NCBI RefSeq assembly: GCF_017357865.1
Contig: NZ_CP060096.1
Coordinates: 558,001 to 622,000, forward strand
From: Aceticella autotrophica
GTDB taxonomy: Bacteria; Bacillota; Thermoanaerobacteria; Thermoanaerobacterales; Thermoanaerobacteraceae
DNA length: 64,000 nucleotides
Direction of reading: 5' to 3'
Below, one piece after another: positions 25,387-33,622 of this stretch (position 1 is its first letter; each line of letters starts with the position of its first letter). Position numbers and translations under genes: made by a program. Under the pieces are notes generated by a model. The model was not told the origin of the DNA, searched no databases, and saw nothing but the letters and a program-made list of their open reading frames with translations.

Positions 25387-26662
25387 AGAAGAGCTGGAGT
25401 ATTTTAAAAAGAGAAATGGATATCACAGAATTTTTAAAGCAATACGTGAAAAATATAGAAGTCTCGGCAGGATAGGCGGGGTTGTGAAGATTGATAATCT
25501 TAGAGATGATGAAAAAGAAATATTAATGAGCCATTTAAAAAAAGATTACAGCAAAAAGAAGTCTGCCAATATTGACGTGGCTAAGTTTGAGGAGTCGTTA
25601 AAATACACCCGCTTTGATGAATATACACTGATAGACATACTTGAACACTATTTTGGCGAAAAACTTACCAGCAAAAAAGAGGATTTGGATGAATTTATAA
25701 AGGAGAGAGAAGAGTTCTTTAATGAGCTTTTCTCTAAATATGATGGTTTCAGATGTATAGATTGGCTGAAATCTCTTTATAATGGAACTGCAGTCGGCAT
25801 AAGGTCAGTAAACCAGCGCTATATAAAAGATAAGGATGCATTAAAAACAGATATAATGTATGTATGTCATGCACTTAACAATCTTCCTGTATATAAAGGT
25901 GAAAAGAAGCGGCTTCCTGTATTTGCATCACAGATTACCCGAAACCCCCACAGCTTTGACTTATGTACAGAATGCGGCAGCGTGCTTAAAAACGCATTAT
26001 GTACAATTATGGGCATGGACGAGGTAAAAGGTGCTGAAGAAATAGCAGAGCTTTATTATAGTGCAGGAATACTCATCGATGAAATATCAAACTTTGTGAT
26101 ATTATCAGGGCTCACAGCATATAACGGTGATAAAGAGAATCATGTGTTCGTAGCTGCCTATGAAAATAAGGAAGTGCTTCAGATTCCTCTTTTGAATTTA
26201 AGTAAAATTGATAGAGTAATAAGTCCGTTAAAAAAGGTATATGTAGTCGAAAATCCGGGTGTTTTTACATCATTGATAGATGCTGCTATAGAACTTCCGC
26301 CGCTCATATGCACATATGGCCAACCAAAACTGTCATCACTTATACTCCTTGATATGCTGTATAAAGAAGGGACTGAAATATACTATTCAGGAGATTTCGA
26401 CCCGGAAGGTCTCCAGATAGCGGATAGATTATGCAAAAGATATAAAGATAAGTTTCATTTTTTAAGGTATAGTGTGGAGGATTATTTAAATGCACTTTCC
26501 GGTGAGAGTATTAGTGATATGAGGCTTGCCAAACTGAATAAAATTGAGTCACCTGAATTGTATGATGTAATAAAAGAGATGAGAAAAATAAAAAAAGCCG
26601 GATATCAGGAGCTTATATTAAATGAGCTTATTGGGGATATAAAACAGGAAATACTCAATTAA
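25379..26662 (+). CDS. jetD: Wadjet JetD nuclease (TIGR02679/DUF2399-type, Toprim)
   Basis: 427 aa. Toprim-containing subunit that cleaves plasmid DNA once the SMC motor detects a small circle. The Toprim Glu lies in VYVVENPGVF and the acidic pair in YYSGDFDPEGLQIADRL, matching the DUF2399 C-terminus; the N-terminal half (KKRNGYHRIFKAIREKYRSL) is the usual arm. ATG 25379 overlaps the jetC stop by 8 bases, so translation is coupled. All four Jet genes are uninterrupted with key residues, so the system is probably active. Confidence 0.88.
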   Translation: MYREELEYFKKRNGYHRIFKAIREKYRSLGRIGGVVKIDNLRDDEKEILMSHLKKDYSKKKSANIDVAKFEESLKYTRFDEYTLIDILEHYFGEKLTSKKEDLDEFIKEREEFFNELFSKYDGFRCIDWLKSLYNGTAVGIRSVNQRYIKDKDALKTDIMYVCHALNNLPVYKGEKKRLPVFASQITRNPHSFDLCTECGSVLKNALCTIMGMDEVKGAEEIAELYYSAGILIDEISNFVILSGLTAYNGDKENHVFVAAYENKEVLQIPLLNLSKIDRVISPLKKVYVVENPGVFTSLIDAAIELPPLICTYGQPKLSSLILLDMLYKEGTEIYYSGDFDPEGLQIADRLCKRYKDKFHFLRYSVEDYLNALSGESISDMRLAKLNKIESPELYDVIKEMRKIKKAGYQELILNELIGDIKQEILN

Positions 26663-26676
26663 TAGGGGGTAATTTT

Positions 26677-27072
26677 ATGACAGAAGAAAGATTAAGAGAA
26701 AAACTAAATAATTATGAAAAAGCTCTTTTACGTTTAGAAGAAGCTCTTAAAGAAATAAATGTAAATCAATATGTTTATGATTCTGTAATTAAACGGTTTG
26801 AGTTTACTTATGAACTGGCGTGGAAACTGATGAAAGCATTTATAGAATACAAAGGCGGTAATGATATTAAATTTCCCAGGGATATTTTTAAAGAGGCTTT
26901 TGCGACAGGAATAGTAGAGGATGGTGAGGTATGGCTTTCTATGATAAAAGACAGAAATCTTTCGAGCCATACTTATAATCAGGAAGGAGCAATAGAAATT
27001 TACAATCGTATTAAAAATTTATATTGGCAACATTTTAAAAACTTAGTTAAAACTATTAAAGGTGGAATTTAA
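26677..27072 (+). CDS. HEPN-domain protein of an MNT-HEPN pair (HI0074-type)
   Basis: 131 aa, helical bundle. The sequence RFEFTYELAWKLMKAFIEYK with the downstream KDRNLSSHTYN contains the R-x4-H motif of HEPN RNases. HI0074-like proteins were named nucleotidyltransferase substrate-binding subunits; in MNT-HEPN modules the HEPN protein is the toxin and the partner modifies it. It starts 14 bases after jetD behind AGGGGG, so it belongs to the same transcript as Wadjet. Confidence 0.88.
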   Translation: MTEERLREKLNNYEKALLRLEEALKEINVNQYVYDSVIKRFEFTYELAWKLMKAFIEYKGGNDIKFPRDIFKEAFATGIVEDGEVWLSMIKDRNLSSHTYNQEGAIEIYNRIKNLYWQHFKNLVKTIKGGI

Positions 27073-27074
27073 TA

Positions 27075-27374
27075 ATGAAATTTGGTCTTAATGATAAGTT
27101 GATTGATTCTCTTAAAAATATATTTGAAAAATACCCGGAAATAAAAAGAGCTGTTATTTATGGTTCTCGTGCAAGAGGAGATTTTAAATCAACCTCAGAT
27201 ATTGATATAGCGATATTTAATGAAAAAGATTTAAGTCCTGAACTTTATTTAGAAGTTGATGAAGCAGTAGGAATATATAAAACAGATATAGTAGAAGTTG
27301 GAAGATTACATAACGAGAAGTTACTTGAAAATATTTTAAAGGATGGTATTGAAATATATAAATCGAAGGGTTAA
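27075..27374 (+). CDS. Minimal nucleotidyltransferase (MNT), partner of the HEPN protein
   Basis: 99 aa, cytoplasmic. The pol-beta-fold signature GSRARGDFKSTSDIDIAIF (GS...DxD) is at about residues 30-48, with a later acidic residue in KTDIVEVG. Known MNT antitoxins add AMP or similar groups to the HEPN toxin and so block it; that activity here is inferred. It follows the HEPN gene after 2 bases with GGTGG as ribosome site. Confidence 0.9.
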   Translation: MKFGLNDKLIDSLKNIFEKYPEIKRAVIYGSRARGDFKSTSDIDIAIFNEKDLSPELYLEVDEAVGIYKTDIVEVGRLHNEKLLENILKDGIEIYKSKG

Positions 27375-27570
27375 TACTTTTATTTTTTCAAATATCGCCT
27401 TTTAATATATTTGCTGATGATAGATTAAAAGGCATGCAAGTTTCATTTTTTACATGCCTTAAGTCTTTCCAGATATATTAGGGTCAATTGATTTAACGCT
27501 TATTTAATGTGAAACATATATGACAAAAATTTATGTAAGTGCTAAGATTAAAGCTTTAATTAATAAATAA

Positions 27571-27599
27571 TTGCATAAATTAGCTAATAATTGTATAAT
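27571..27599 (+). promoter_or_regulatory. Promoter of the Phd-VapC pair
   Basis: TTGCAT 27571-27576, 17-bp gap, TATAAT 27594-27599, followed by repeated TTAATTAA that could be an antitoxin operator. Confidence 0.65.
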
Positions 27600-27625
27600 A
27601 TAATTAATTAAAGGAGGTGTTCAAT

Positions 27626-27868
27626 ATGATAGTTAATGCTACAGAATTTAAAACAAGAGCAGGAAAATATTTAGAAATTGTAGAAAAGGAAGAAATAATA
27701 ATAACAAAGAATGGGAAAGAAGTAGCAAAGCTAGTTCCTATAATAAAGAATGGTACTCCAAATGCTGATTTTTTATATGGATTATTATCAGATTTTGAAA
27801 ATAAAGATATAACAAAAAAACAAATTCGAGACGAAAGGATAAATAAGAAATATGAAAATATTGATTGA
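27626..27868 (+). CDS. Phd/YefM-family antitoxin
   Basis: 80 aa. Opening MIVNATEFKTRAGKYLEIVE then EIIITKNGKEVAKLVPI is the Phd/YefM-type fold also paired with PIN toxins. The remaining residues form a charged toxin-binding tail. ATG 27626 is chosen because AAGGAGG at 27610-27616 gives ideal spacing; GTG 27617 would touch the ribosome site. It overlaps the toxin by 17 bases. Confidence 0.9.
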   Translation: MIVNATEFKTRAGKYLEIVEKEEIIITKNGKEVAKLVPIIKNGTPNADFLYGLLSDFENKDITKKQIRDERINKKYENID

Positions 27869-28277
27869 TACAAATGTCATTCTTGATGTTTTACTAAAAA
27901 GAGAGCCTTTTGCTGAAGATGGATATACTATATTTAAAATGGCAGATGAAAATGTTATTAAAGCTTATTTAGCTGCTTTTGCGGTTACAGATATATATTA
28001 TTTTATTAATAAAAATCTTAATCACGATATTTGTTTAAAGGCTATTAAAGCATTATTTAATATTATGAATGTTGCGAGCGTAACAAGGCAAGACATTGAA
28101 AAAGCAATGGCTATTTCAGAATTTAATGATTTAGAAGATGCTTTGCAACTACAGTTATTAAAAAAGGTAAAAGGTAATTTTATAATAACTAGAAATGAAG
28201 AATTTCAAAAGTTAACTGATAAAGCAATTTCGCCAAAAGAATTTGTACAAAATACTAAAAATTTTAAAAATAAATAA
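27852..28277 (+). CDS. vapC: PIN-domain RNase toxin (VapC-like)
   Basis: 141 aa. PIN-fold metal-dependent RNase. MKILIDTNVILDVLLKREPF carries the first Asp and conserved Asn; a later Asp/Glu pair is in FNDLEDALQ (near residue 96) and FIITRNEEF carries the final acidic position. The domain is complete. RNA target is unknown; VapC toxins often cut tRNA or rRNA. It is translationally coupled to the antitoxin. Confidence 0.9.
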   Translation: MKILIDTNVILDVLLKREPFAEDGYTIFKMADENVIKAYLAAFAVTDIYYFINKNLNHDICLKAIKALFNIMNVASVTRQDIEKAMAISEFNDLEDALQLQLLKKVKGNFIITRNEEFQKLTDKAISPKEFVQNTKNFKNK

Positions 28278-28410
28278 ATATAAGAATTGTACCTGATTTT
28301 TCTGCTACATTTCACAATTACCTTATGATAAAATCTGCACAGGTATCAAATTTTGGTCAAAGAGTTGATTGGGTTAGTATAGAATCAAGGAAATAAGCTG
28401 AAAACTTGAC

Positions 28411-28440
28411 TTGACAACTATCTTGAATAAATGATATACT
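28411..28440 (+). promoter_or_regulatory. Sigma-A promoter upstream of the TetR leader
   Basis: TTGACA 28411-28416, 18-bp gap, TATACT 28435-28440. Confidence 0.7.
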
Positions 28441-28446
28441 AATTAT

Positions 28447-28590
28447 GCAAAAATTAGGTATTGAGAATAACTAATATTATATGCTATAAAATCAAAAACA
28501 TAGTTGAATCTAGCGTTTAATAAATGGGCATAAGTCTACAAAATAAGAGTTTGCGGAATATAAATGACTCCAAGTGATTGGGGCATTTTT
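28447..28590 (+). ncRNA. Candidate structured 5' leader with intrinsic terminator
   Basis: From the promoter's expected start the RNA runs about 140 bases to a terminator-like hairpin, CTCCAA-GTGA-TTGGGG at 28568-28583, then CATTTTT. An upstream AAGTC (about 28530) can pair with the GACT directly before the terminator, so two exclusive folds are possible. The tetR gene starts 108 bases later. I match no riboswitch class with confidence; it could be an independent short RNA. Bases 28278-28410 hold no feature I can name. Confidence 0.4.
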
Positions 28591-28697
28591 AATTATAATT
28601 TACAGTATCTTTATACTATCGATATGGTTTCATTAAATGAAGGTGTATATCTGTTTTTGCTAAAATTATTAAAATAATTTTAAAAAGGATGTTTCAT

Positions 28698-29270
28698 ATG
28701 AACAGTACTAAAGAAAGGATTTTTAAAGCGGCTATAAGTACTTTTTCAAAAAGTGGGTTTTACAAAAGTACAATGGATGAAATAGCAGAAAGTGCGAATG
28801 TTGCTAAAGGCACGTTATATTATCATTTTAAAAGCAAGAATGAAATACTGGAATTCCTCATTGATGAGGGGTTAAAGGTTTTAAAAAATGAAGTTTCTGA
28901 AAAAATTGATAAATTAAATAATGCAGTTGAAAAACTCCGAACAGTAATATTTATACAGTCTGATTTTTTATATAAATACGGCGATTTTATCACAGTACTT
29001 TTAAGTCAGATATGGGGTAATAATAAAGTGCAGGATAAATTTAGAGAAAAGTTATACGATTACCTTAAAATTATTGAGGACATAATCAAAGAGGGTATCA
29101 GTGAAAAACTTATAGTTGAGTGCGATGAAAAAATTGTATCTTCGGTTTTTTTTGGGATGATAAGTTCAATTTTGGTTTTAAAATTGAGAAATAAAGAAAA
29201 TTTTGATCCCGGTTATATTGCAGATAATATATTAAAATATACGTTAAACGGTATTCAATATGTCAAATAA
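28698..29270 (+). CDS. TetR/AcrR-family transcriptional regulator
   Basis: 190 aa, probable repressor. The N-terminal HTH reads TKERIFKAAISTFSKSGFYK then MDEIAESANVAKGTLYYHFK and ends with SKNEILEFL, a textbook TetR DNA-binding domain. The C-terminal ligand domain is helical, with unknown ligand. ATG 28698 fits AAGGA spacing better than ATG 28689. A TetR-like palindrome lies just after the promoter of the next gene, so it probably represses that YhgE/Pip protein. Confidence 0.92.
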   Translation: MNSTKERIFKAAISTFSKSGFYKSTMDEIAESANVAKGTLYYHFKSKNEILEFLIDEGLKVLKNEVSEKIDKLNNAVEKLRTVIFIQSDFLYKYGDFITVLLSQIWGNNKVQDKFREKLYDYLKIIEDIIKEGISEKLIVECDEKIVSSVFFGMISSILVLKLRNKENFDPGYIADNILKYTLNGIQYVK

Positions 29271-29295
29271 AAAACACTGGAAAAGTGTTTTTTTA
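29271..29295 (+). terminator. Terminator after the TetR gene
   Basis: AAAACACT, a GGAAA loop, AGTGTTTT and a T-run. The -35 box of the next promoter begins two bases later. Confidence 0.75.
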
Positions 29296-29296
29296 T

Positions 29297-29325
29297 TTGA
29301 CATATAAAACTAATAAGACTATAAT
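29297..29325 (+). promoter_or_regulatory. Consensus promoter for the YhgE/Pip gene
   Basis: TTGACA 29297-29302, exactly 17 bp, TATAAT 29320-29325: a perfect sigma-A consensus. Confidence 0.88.
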
Positions 29326-29333
29326 ATTTTTGT

Positions 29334-29347
29334 ACTGACTGGTCAGT
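29334..29347. promoter_or_regulatory. TetR-type operator
   Basis: ACTGAC-TG-GTCAGT is a 6+6 palindrome with 2-base centre at the expected transcription start. Short TGAC/GTCA-armed palindromes are usual for TetR-family repressors. Confidence 0.75.
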
Positions 29348-29378
29348 CTATAAATATATTATGGAAGGATGATAAAAG

Positions 29379-31604
29379 TTGAAAGCATTTAATGTTGCTA
29401 ACCTTGAGATACAGAGGTTGCTTAAAAGACGATTTATCAGGGTTGCATTAATTACCATTGTTTTTATGCCTCTGCTTTACAGTAGTTTATATTTGTATGC
29501 TTTCTGGGATCCTTATTCAAAGCTTGATAAACTGCCCGTTGCTGTTATTAACCAAGATAAAGACCGGGTATATGACGGCAGGACTGTAAATTACGGCAGC
29601 GATATTATAAAAGATTTAAAAAATAACAATGATTTTAAATGGAGCTTTGTTGATTATAAGACAGGTATTGACGGGCTTAAAGGTAAAAAATATTATTTTA
29701 TGATTGTAATACCTGAGGATTTTACAGAGAATGTCATAAGTGCTGACTCAAATAACCCTAAAAAAGCCAATATCGAATATATTACAAATGACAAGAAAAA
29801 TTTTCTTGCAACACAGATTGGAAATAAGGCTATAGAAAACCTCCAGCATAAGATAGCAGCTTCAGTAAGGAAAGGTTATATCAATTCTATTTTTACTAAT
29901 ATAAATGATATCGGCAATGGACTGAGAAAAGCTTCAGATGCAGAAAATAAACTTGCAAATGGGACATTAGCTATATATGACGGTGTAAAAAAATTGAGCA
30001 ATGGAATAAATAATGCTCAAGATGGTTCCAATCAGATAAAAAGCGGGGCATTAAACATAAACAGCGGTCTTAACCAGGCATTAAGCGGTTCAACTGATTT
30101 ATACAATGGAACGGATTTATTGGCAAATAAATTTTTAGAAGCGAATAATGAGAGCAATATGCTGCTTACAGGCATGGGTTCCATTAAGAAAGGTATAACA
30201 GGAATTAATCAGGGATTAAATAGTGCTGCTGTTGGAGCTAATAAGCTAAAGGCTGGTATTAATTCACTTGTTGGTGGATATAATCAGGCAGGAGAAAATA
30301 TATCTTCTTTTGTCGGCAGTGTTACACAGATGGGAAGCGGATTAAACCATATATCTACAGCTTTAAACGGAGCACAGTCTGCTTTGGGCGATTATCTTTC
30401 AAAGCACCCTGAAGCAAAGAATGACCCGGAATTACAGGGTGCACTTGCAGCGATAACACAATCAAATGAGGGACTTACCCAGATAAATCAAAATTTGAAC
30501 AGCAGTATGCCAAAGATACAGCAGCTAAACGGAGCATTAGGGCAGCTTAAAAGTGCTGCTGGTGATATTAATAATGGCATTGACAATTTGTCTGGTGGTT
30601 TGTCTCAAATGTCGCAGATATCCGGACAACTTGCTGACCGCGGAAACAAGTTATACAATGGGTTAGTTCAATTTACCGGTGGAGTTAGTCTGGCAGGAGA
30701 GAAATTAAAAGATGTCTCAAATGGGTTATATGCTCTGAACAATGGAATAAAAAGTCTTAGTGACGGTTCATTAAGGCTTTACAATGGCGCCGACACTCTA
30801 TCAAATGGTATGAATTTATTAAGTAATGGGAGCAAAGAGCTTGAAGATGGGTCAAAGAAATTATACGACAATCAGGTATTGCTGGCTCAAAAGTTAAATA
30901 ACGCTTCACAAAAAATCATTTCTTCAGGTGTTACGAAAGCTAAAAAAGATATGATAAACGAACCAGTAGTGATTGATAAAAAGAGGTTTAATCCTGTTGC
31001 AAATTACGGTATAGGTTTTGCACCGTATTTTATTCCTCTATCATTATGGGTTGGAGCTTTGATAATTTTCTTTATTATTGATATCTTTAATAAAGAACAA
31101 TATGATGGTATAAGTGATGTATCAATTGCAGCAGGGAAATTTATATCGATAAGCATGGTTGGGATACTTCAGTCTGTAATATCAAGCTTCGTACTTATTG
31201 AAGCTCTTAAACTTCCTGTTAACAACCTATTTTATTATTATTTAATAAATGCAGTGATGTCGGTTGCATTTGTAGCAATAATTCAGTTGTTAGTCATGCT
31301 GTTTGGAATGGCAGGCAGGTTCTTTGCAATAGTATTGCTGATACTTCAGCTAACGTCATCAGGTGGTACTTTCCCAATGGAACTTGTACCCAGATTTTTC
31401 AATATAATAAATCCATATCTGCCTATGACTTATGGAGTTGCAGCACTGAGGGAAGCCATATCGGGCAGCAATATCAGTGTGATATTAGATAATATACTGA
31501 TAATTGCAGGGTTTGGTGCGCTATTCTTTTTATTTACGATACTACTCGCAGAAAAAGCAGAAAAAATAAAAATAGTACAGAAATTAAGACAGGATTTATC
31601 CTAA
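29379..31604 (+). CDS. YhgE/Pip-domain membrane protein
   Basis: 741 aa integral membrane protein. One N-terminal helix (about 20-40), then a large extracellular region with many repeats of the type LxNGxxxLxxGxxxL (for example LYNGADTLSNGMNLLSNGSK), then about five to six C-terminal helices of the ABC-2 permease type (from ISISMVGILQSVISSFVLI). The family is related to phage-infection protein Pip and to transporter-like proteins linked to ESX/WXG secretion; its substrate is not known. TTG 29379 is the start, after AAGGATGA. Regulation by the upstream TetR protein is likely. Confidence 0.9.
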   Translation: MKAFNVANLEIQRLLKRRFIRVALITIVFMPLLYSSLYLYAFWDPYSKLDKLPVAVINQDKDRVYDGRTVNYGSDIIKDLKNNNDFKWSFVDYKTGIDGLKGKKYYFMIVIPEDFTENVISADSNNPKKANIEYITNDKKNFLATQIGNKAIENLQHKIAASVRKGYINSIFTNINDIGNGLRKASDAENKLANGTLAIYDGVKKLSNGINNAQDGSNQIKSGALNINSGLNQALSGSTDLYNGTDLLANKFLEANNESNMLLTGMGSIKKGITGINQGLNSAAVGANKLKAGINSLVGGYNQAGENISSFVGSVTQMGSGLNHISTALNGAQSALGDYLSKHPEAKNDPELQGALAAITQSNEGLTQINQNLNSSMPKIQQLNGALGQLKSAAGDINNGIDNLSGGLSQMSQISGQLADRGNKLYNGLVQFTGGVSLAGEKLKDVSNGLYALNNGIKSLSDGSLRLYNGADTLSNGMNLLSNGSKELEDGSKKLYDNQVLLAQKLNNASQKIISSGVTKAKKDMINEPVVIDKKRFNPVANYGIGFAPYFIPLSLWVGALIIFFIIDIFNKEQYDGISDVSIAAGKFISISMVGILQSVISSFVLIEALKLPVNNLFYYYLINAVMSVAFVAIIQLLVMLFGMAGRFFAIVLLILQLTSSGGTFPMELVPRFFNIINPYLPMTYGVAALREAISGSNISVILDNILIIAGFGALFFLFTILLAEKAEKIKIVQKLRQDLS

Positions 31605-31638
31605 AAATAGGGGTATCTTTTTAAAGATATCCCTATTT
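31605..31638 (+). terminator. Terminator after the YhgE/Pip gene
   Basis: AAATAGGG(G)TATCTTT at 31605-31620 pairs with AAAGATATCCCTATTT at 31623-31638 across a 2-base loop. The following 180 bases to the next gene show no feature. Confidence 0.75.
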
Positions 31639-31818
31639 AAGTTTATAGAAAACTGAATTGCTGATATCTCAAAGACTGTAAATGATTATAGAAAAGTAAA
31701 ACTGGAAACATTAAATCCATATTTTATTATAGTATTGATGCAATTTTTATTAAATGTTAGAATTAAAATATGGAAAAGAAGAAGGCGATTGATGTTATAA
31801 AAAAGGAAGGAGATAAGT

Positions 31819-32394
31819 ATGAAGATTGGTGTAGTAAGCGATACACATGGAGATTATAAATCATGGGAGAAGGCATGGGATTTTTTAAATGATGTAGATA
31901 TTATTTTGCATGCTGGGGATGTGTTGTACCATGGACCGCGTAATCAGATTCCCGAAGGCTATGACCCTAAAAAACTTTCCAATGCTATAAATACCTGTTC
32001 TATTCCGATTTTGGTATCAGAAGGGAATTGTGATGCTTATGTGGACCAAATGATGATAGATGTGCCTATACAAACACCTTATGTTTATTCCTTAATTAAT
32101 GGGAAGAAATTTATGATTCAACACGGTCATAATATTTCTGATGAAGATATACATAAATTGGTTAAAAAATATAAATTAGATTATTTTATAACAGGGCATA
32201 CACATATTCCTTTAATTAAAAAAATCGACGGTTGTGTATTGATTAATCCCGGATCAACATCTCTCAGCAAACGGGAAGATAAGATAAATTCAATAGGGCT
32301 TATTGAAAATGGAACTGTTCATATAATTGATTTAGAAACGGGAAAAGATATTTTGATTCTAAATGATAAAGGCAATATTATAAATATTAAATAA
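31819..32394 (+). CDS. yfcE: YfcE/MJ0936-family phosphodiesterase
   Basis: 191 aa calcineurin-like metallophosphoesterase. Metal ligands are visible in order: SDTHGD (residues 7-12), LHAGDV (35-40), SEGNCD (74-79, in place of GNCD/GNHD), MIQHGHN (about 102) and TGHTHIP (about 126). Small family members hydrolyse phosphodiesters; the natural substrate is unknown. Start ATG 31819 follows AAGGAGA. Confidence 0.92.
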   Translation: MKIGVVSDTHGDYKSWEKAWDFLNDVDIILHAGDVLYHGPRNQIPEGYDPKKLSNAINTCSIPILVSEGNCDAYVDQMMIDVPIQTPYVYSLINGKKFMIQHGHNISDEDIHKLVKKYKLDYFITGHTHIPLIKKIDGCVLINPGSTSLSKREDKINSIGLIENGTVHIIDLETGKDILILNDKGNIINIK

Positions 32395-32402
32395 TTTTGC
32401 CC

Positions 32403-32449
32403 GAGTAAACCCCGAAGTTTTGAGTTAACTCAGAACTTCGGGGTTTCTC
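32403..32449. terminator. Strong hairpin terminator, possibly bidirectional
   Basis: AAACCCCGAAGTT at 32407-32419 pairs with AACTTCGGGGTTT at 32434-32446. The loop itself contains the palindrome TGAGTTAACTCA, and GAG/CTC extend the base. It separates yfcE from the converging minus-strand genes. Confidence 0.82.
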
Positions 32450-32461
32450 AGGGATAGTTTT

Positions 32462-32578
32462 TTAAACTGTTGTTTCCGGTTTATTTAAAACAAATATACC
32501 AGGAAACAGGAAAAGTACCAAAAGAATAATCAATATTATCCATATCCAACTACTTTCACCACATTTTATGTCCGGCAT
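32462..32578 (-). CDS. 38-aa single-pass membrane protein (YjcZ-like style)
   Basis: The minus-strand frame starts at ATG 32578 after an ideal AAAAAAGGGGGT ribosome site and ends TAA at 32464-32462. The protein opens with MPDIKCGESSWI, has one strong helix (WIWIILIILLVLFLFPGIF) and a short polar tail. Small proteins with a Gly/Ser turn followed by a Trp-containing hydrophobic helix occur in YjcZ-type spore-forming Firmicutes; I see similarity of style but cannot prove family membership. It is too short for standard gene length cut-offs. Confidence 0.7.
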   Translation of the reverse strand: MPDIKCGESSWIWIILIILLVLFLFPGIFVLNKPETTV

Positions 32579-32672
32579 TTTTGTACCCCCTTTTTTATTT
32601 GGGTTGATATTACATTATATATTATGTATTCATGGAGGTATTTGTTACATTGACATGATTTTGTATTAAGAC

Positions 32673-33566
32673 TTAAATACCTTCCAAATCAAAGTCGGGT
32701 ATAAATTTATCAGATGCGCAATTGGCTTCCTGAACATATCCGTTTTTGAGTCCTATATCAAAGAAATAGTTTATTACATCTTCATATTCATTATGGGATA
32801 TTTTTTTATTTATCTCAGGGAAATCACATGCCTTGTAATACGGGGTGTATTGCCCCATTAAACTTATATATATTTCTTCCGGCAGGTTTTCTTTTATCCA
32901 TTTAAGTATTTTCTTTGTTTCGTCGATTTTTCCGGGCAGTATTAAATGTCTTATGATCAATCCCCTCTTAAGTATGCCCTTTTCATCGAATCGTGGAATA
33001 CCAACCTGACGGAACATTTCTAAAACAGCCTTAGATGCATATTTGAAGTATCCTGGTGCTTTTGAATATTTTATTGAAACGGCATCTTCAAAATATTTTA
33101 AATCAGGAAGGTATATATCTATTAACCCGCTCAGAGCCCTTAATGCACTGACATTTTCATATGCATTCGAGTTATATACAATAGGTATTGTCAAACCTGA
33201 GTTTTTTGAAATAATAATGTTATTTTTTATAGCTGGTAGATATATCGTAGGTGAAACAAGATTAATATTATGTGCGCCTTTTTTCTGCAAATTCAAAAAT
33301 ATTTCAGACAATTCTTCCGATGTAACTTCTTTACCGAAATTTTCCTGACTTATTTTAAAATTTTGGCAGAATACGCATTTTAAATTGCAACCGCTGAAAA
33401 AAACAGTGCCAGAACCATTATTACCGCTTATGCAGGGTTCTTCCCATTTATGAAGGTATGCCTTTGCAAGTTTTATTTTATCTGACATTTGGCAGAAGCC
33501 TTTGCTTAGCTTGCGGTTAATATTACAATTATGAGGGCAGATATTACATTTTTCAAATGTTGTCAT
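32673..33566 (-). CDS. Radical SAM protein, PflA-like (COG1313 type)
   Basis: 297 aa. The radical-SAM cluster motif is SGCNLKCVFCQNF (CxxxCxxC, near residue 56), preceded by an N-terminal Cys cluster CNICPHNCNINR (residues 8-19), as in COG1313 proteins annotated as pyruvate-formate-lyase-activating homologues. NLVSPTIYLPA, PDLKYFEDA and RHLILPG are family blocks. The true substrate of this group is unsettled, and no pfl gene is nearby. It runs opposite to its neighbours. Confidence 0.88.
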   Translation of the reverse strand: MTTFEKCNICPHNCNINRKLSKGFCQMSDKIKLAKAYLHKWEEPCISGNNGSGTVFFSGCNLKCVFCQNFKISQENFGKEVTSEELSEIFLNLQKKGAHNINLVSPTIYLPAIKNNIIISKNSGLTIPIVYNSNAYENVSALRALSGLIDIYLPDLKYFEDAVSIKYSKAPGYFKYASKAVLEMFRQVGIPRFDEKGILKRGLIIRHLILPGKIDETKKILKWIKENLPEEIYISLMGQYTPYYKACDFPEINKKISHNEYEDVINYFFDIGLKNGYVQEANCASDKFIPDFDLEGI

Positions 33567-33622
33567 AATAACACCTCATGATTAATTTTACTACAAATTA
33601 TTTGATTTTTATATACTTAAAT

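Noticed and set aside
12698-28277. Prophage or integrative element with defined ends
   Set aside because: No integrase, phage structural gene or att-like direct repeats at a tRNA were seen around the island.
28447-28590. Purine riboswitch
   Set aside because: Some local similarity (AAGTCTAC) but the required loop and junction sequences are missing.
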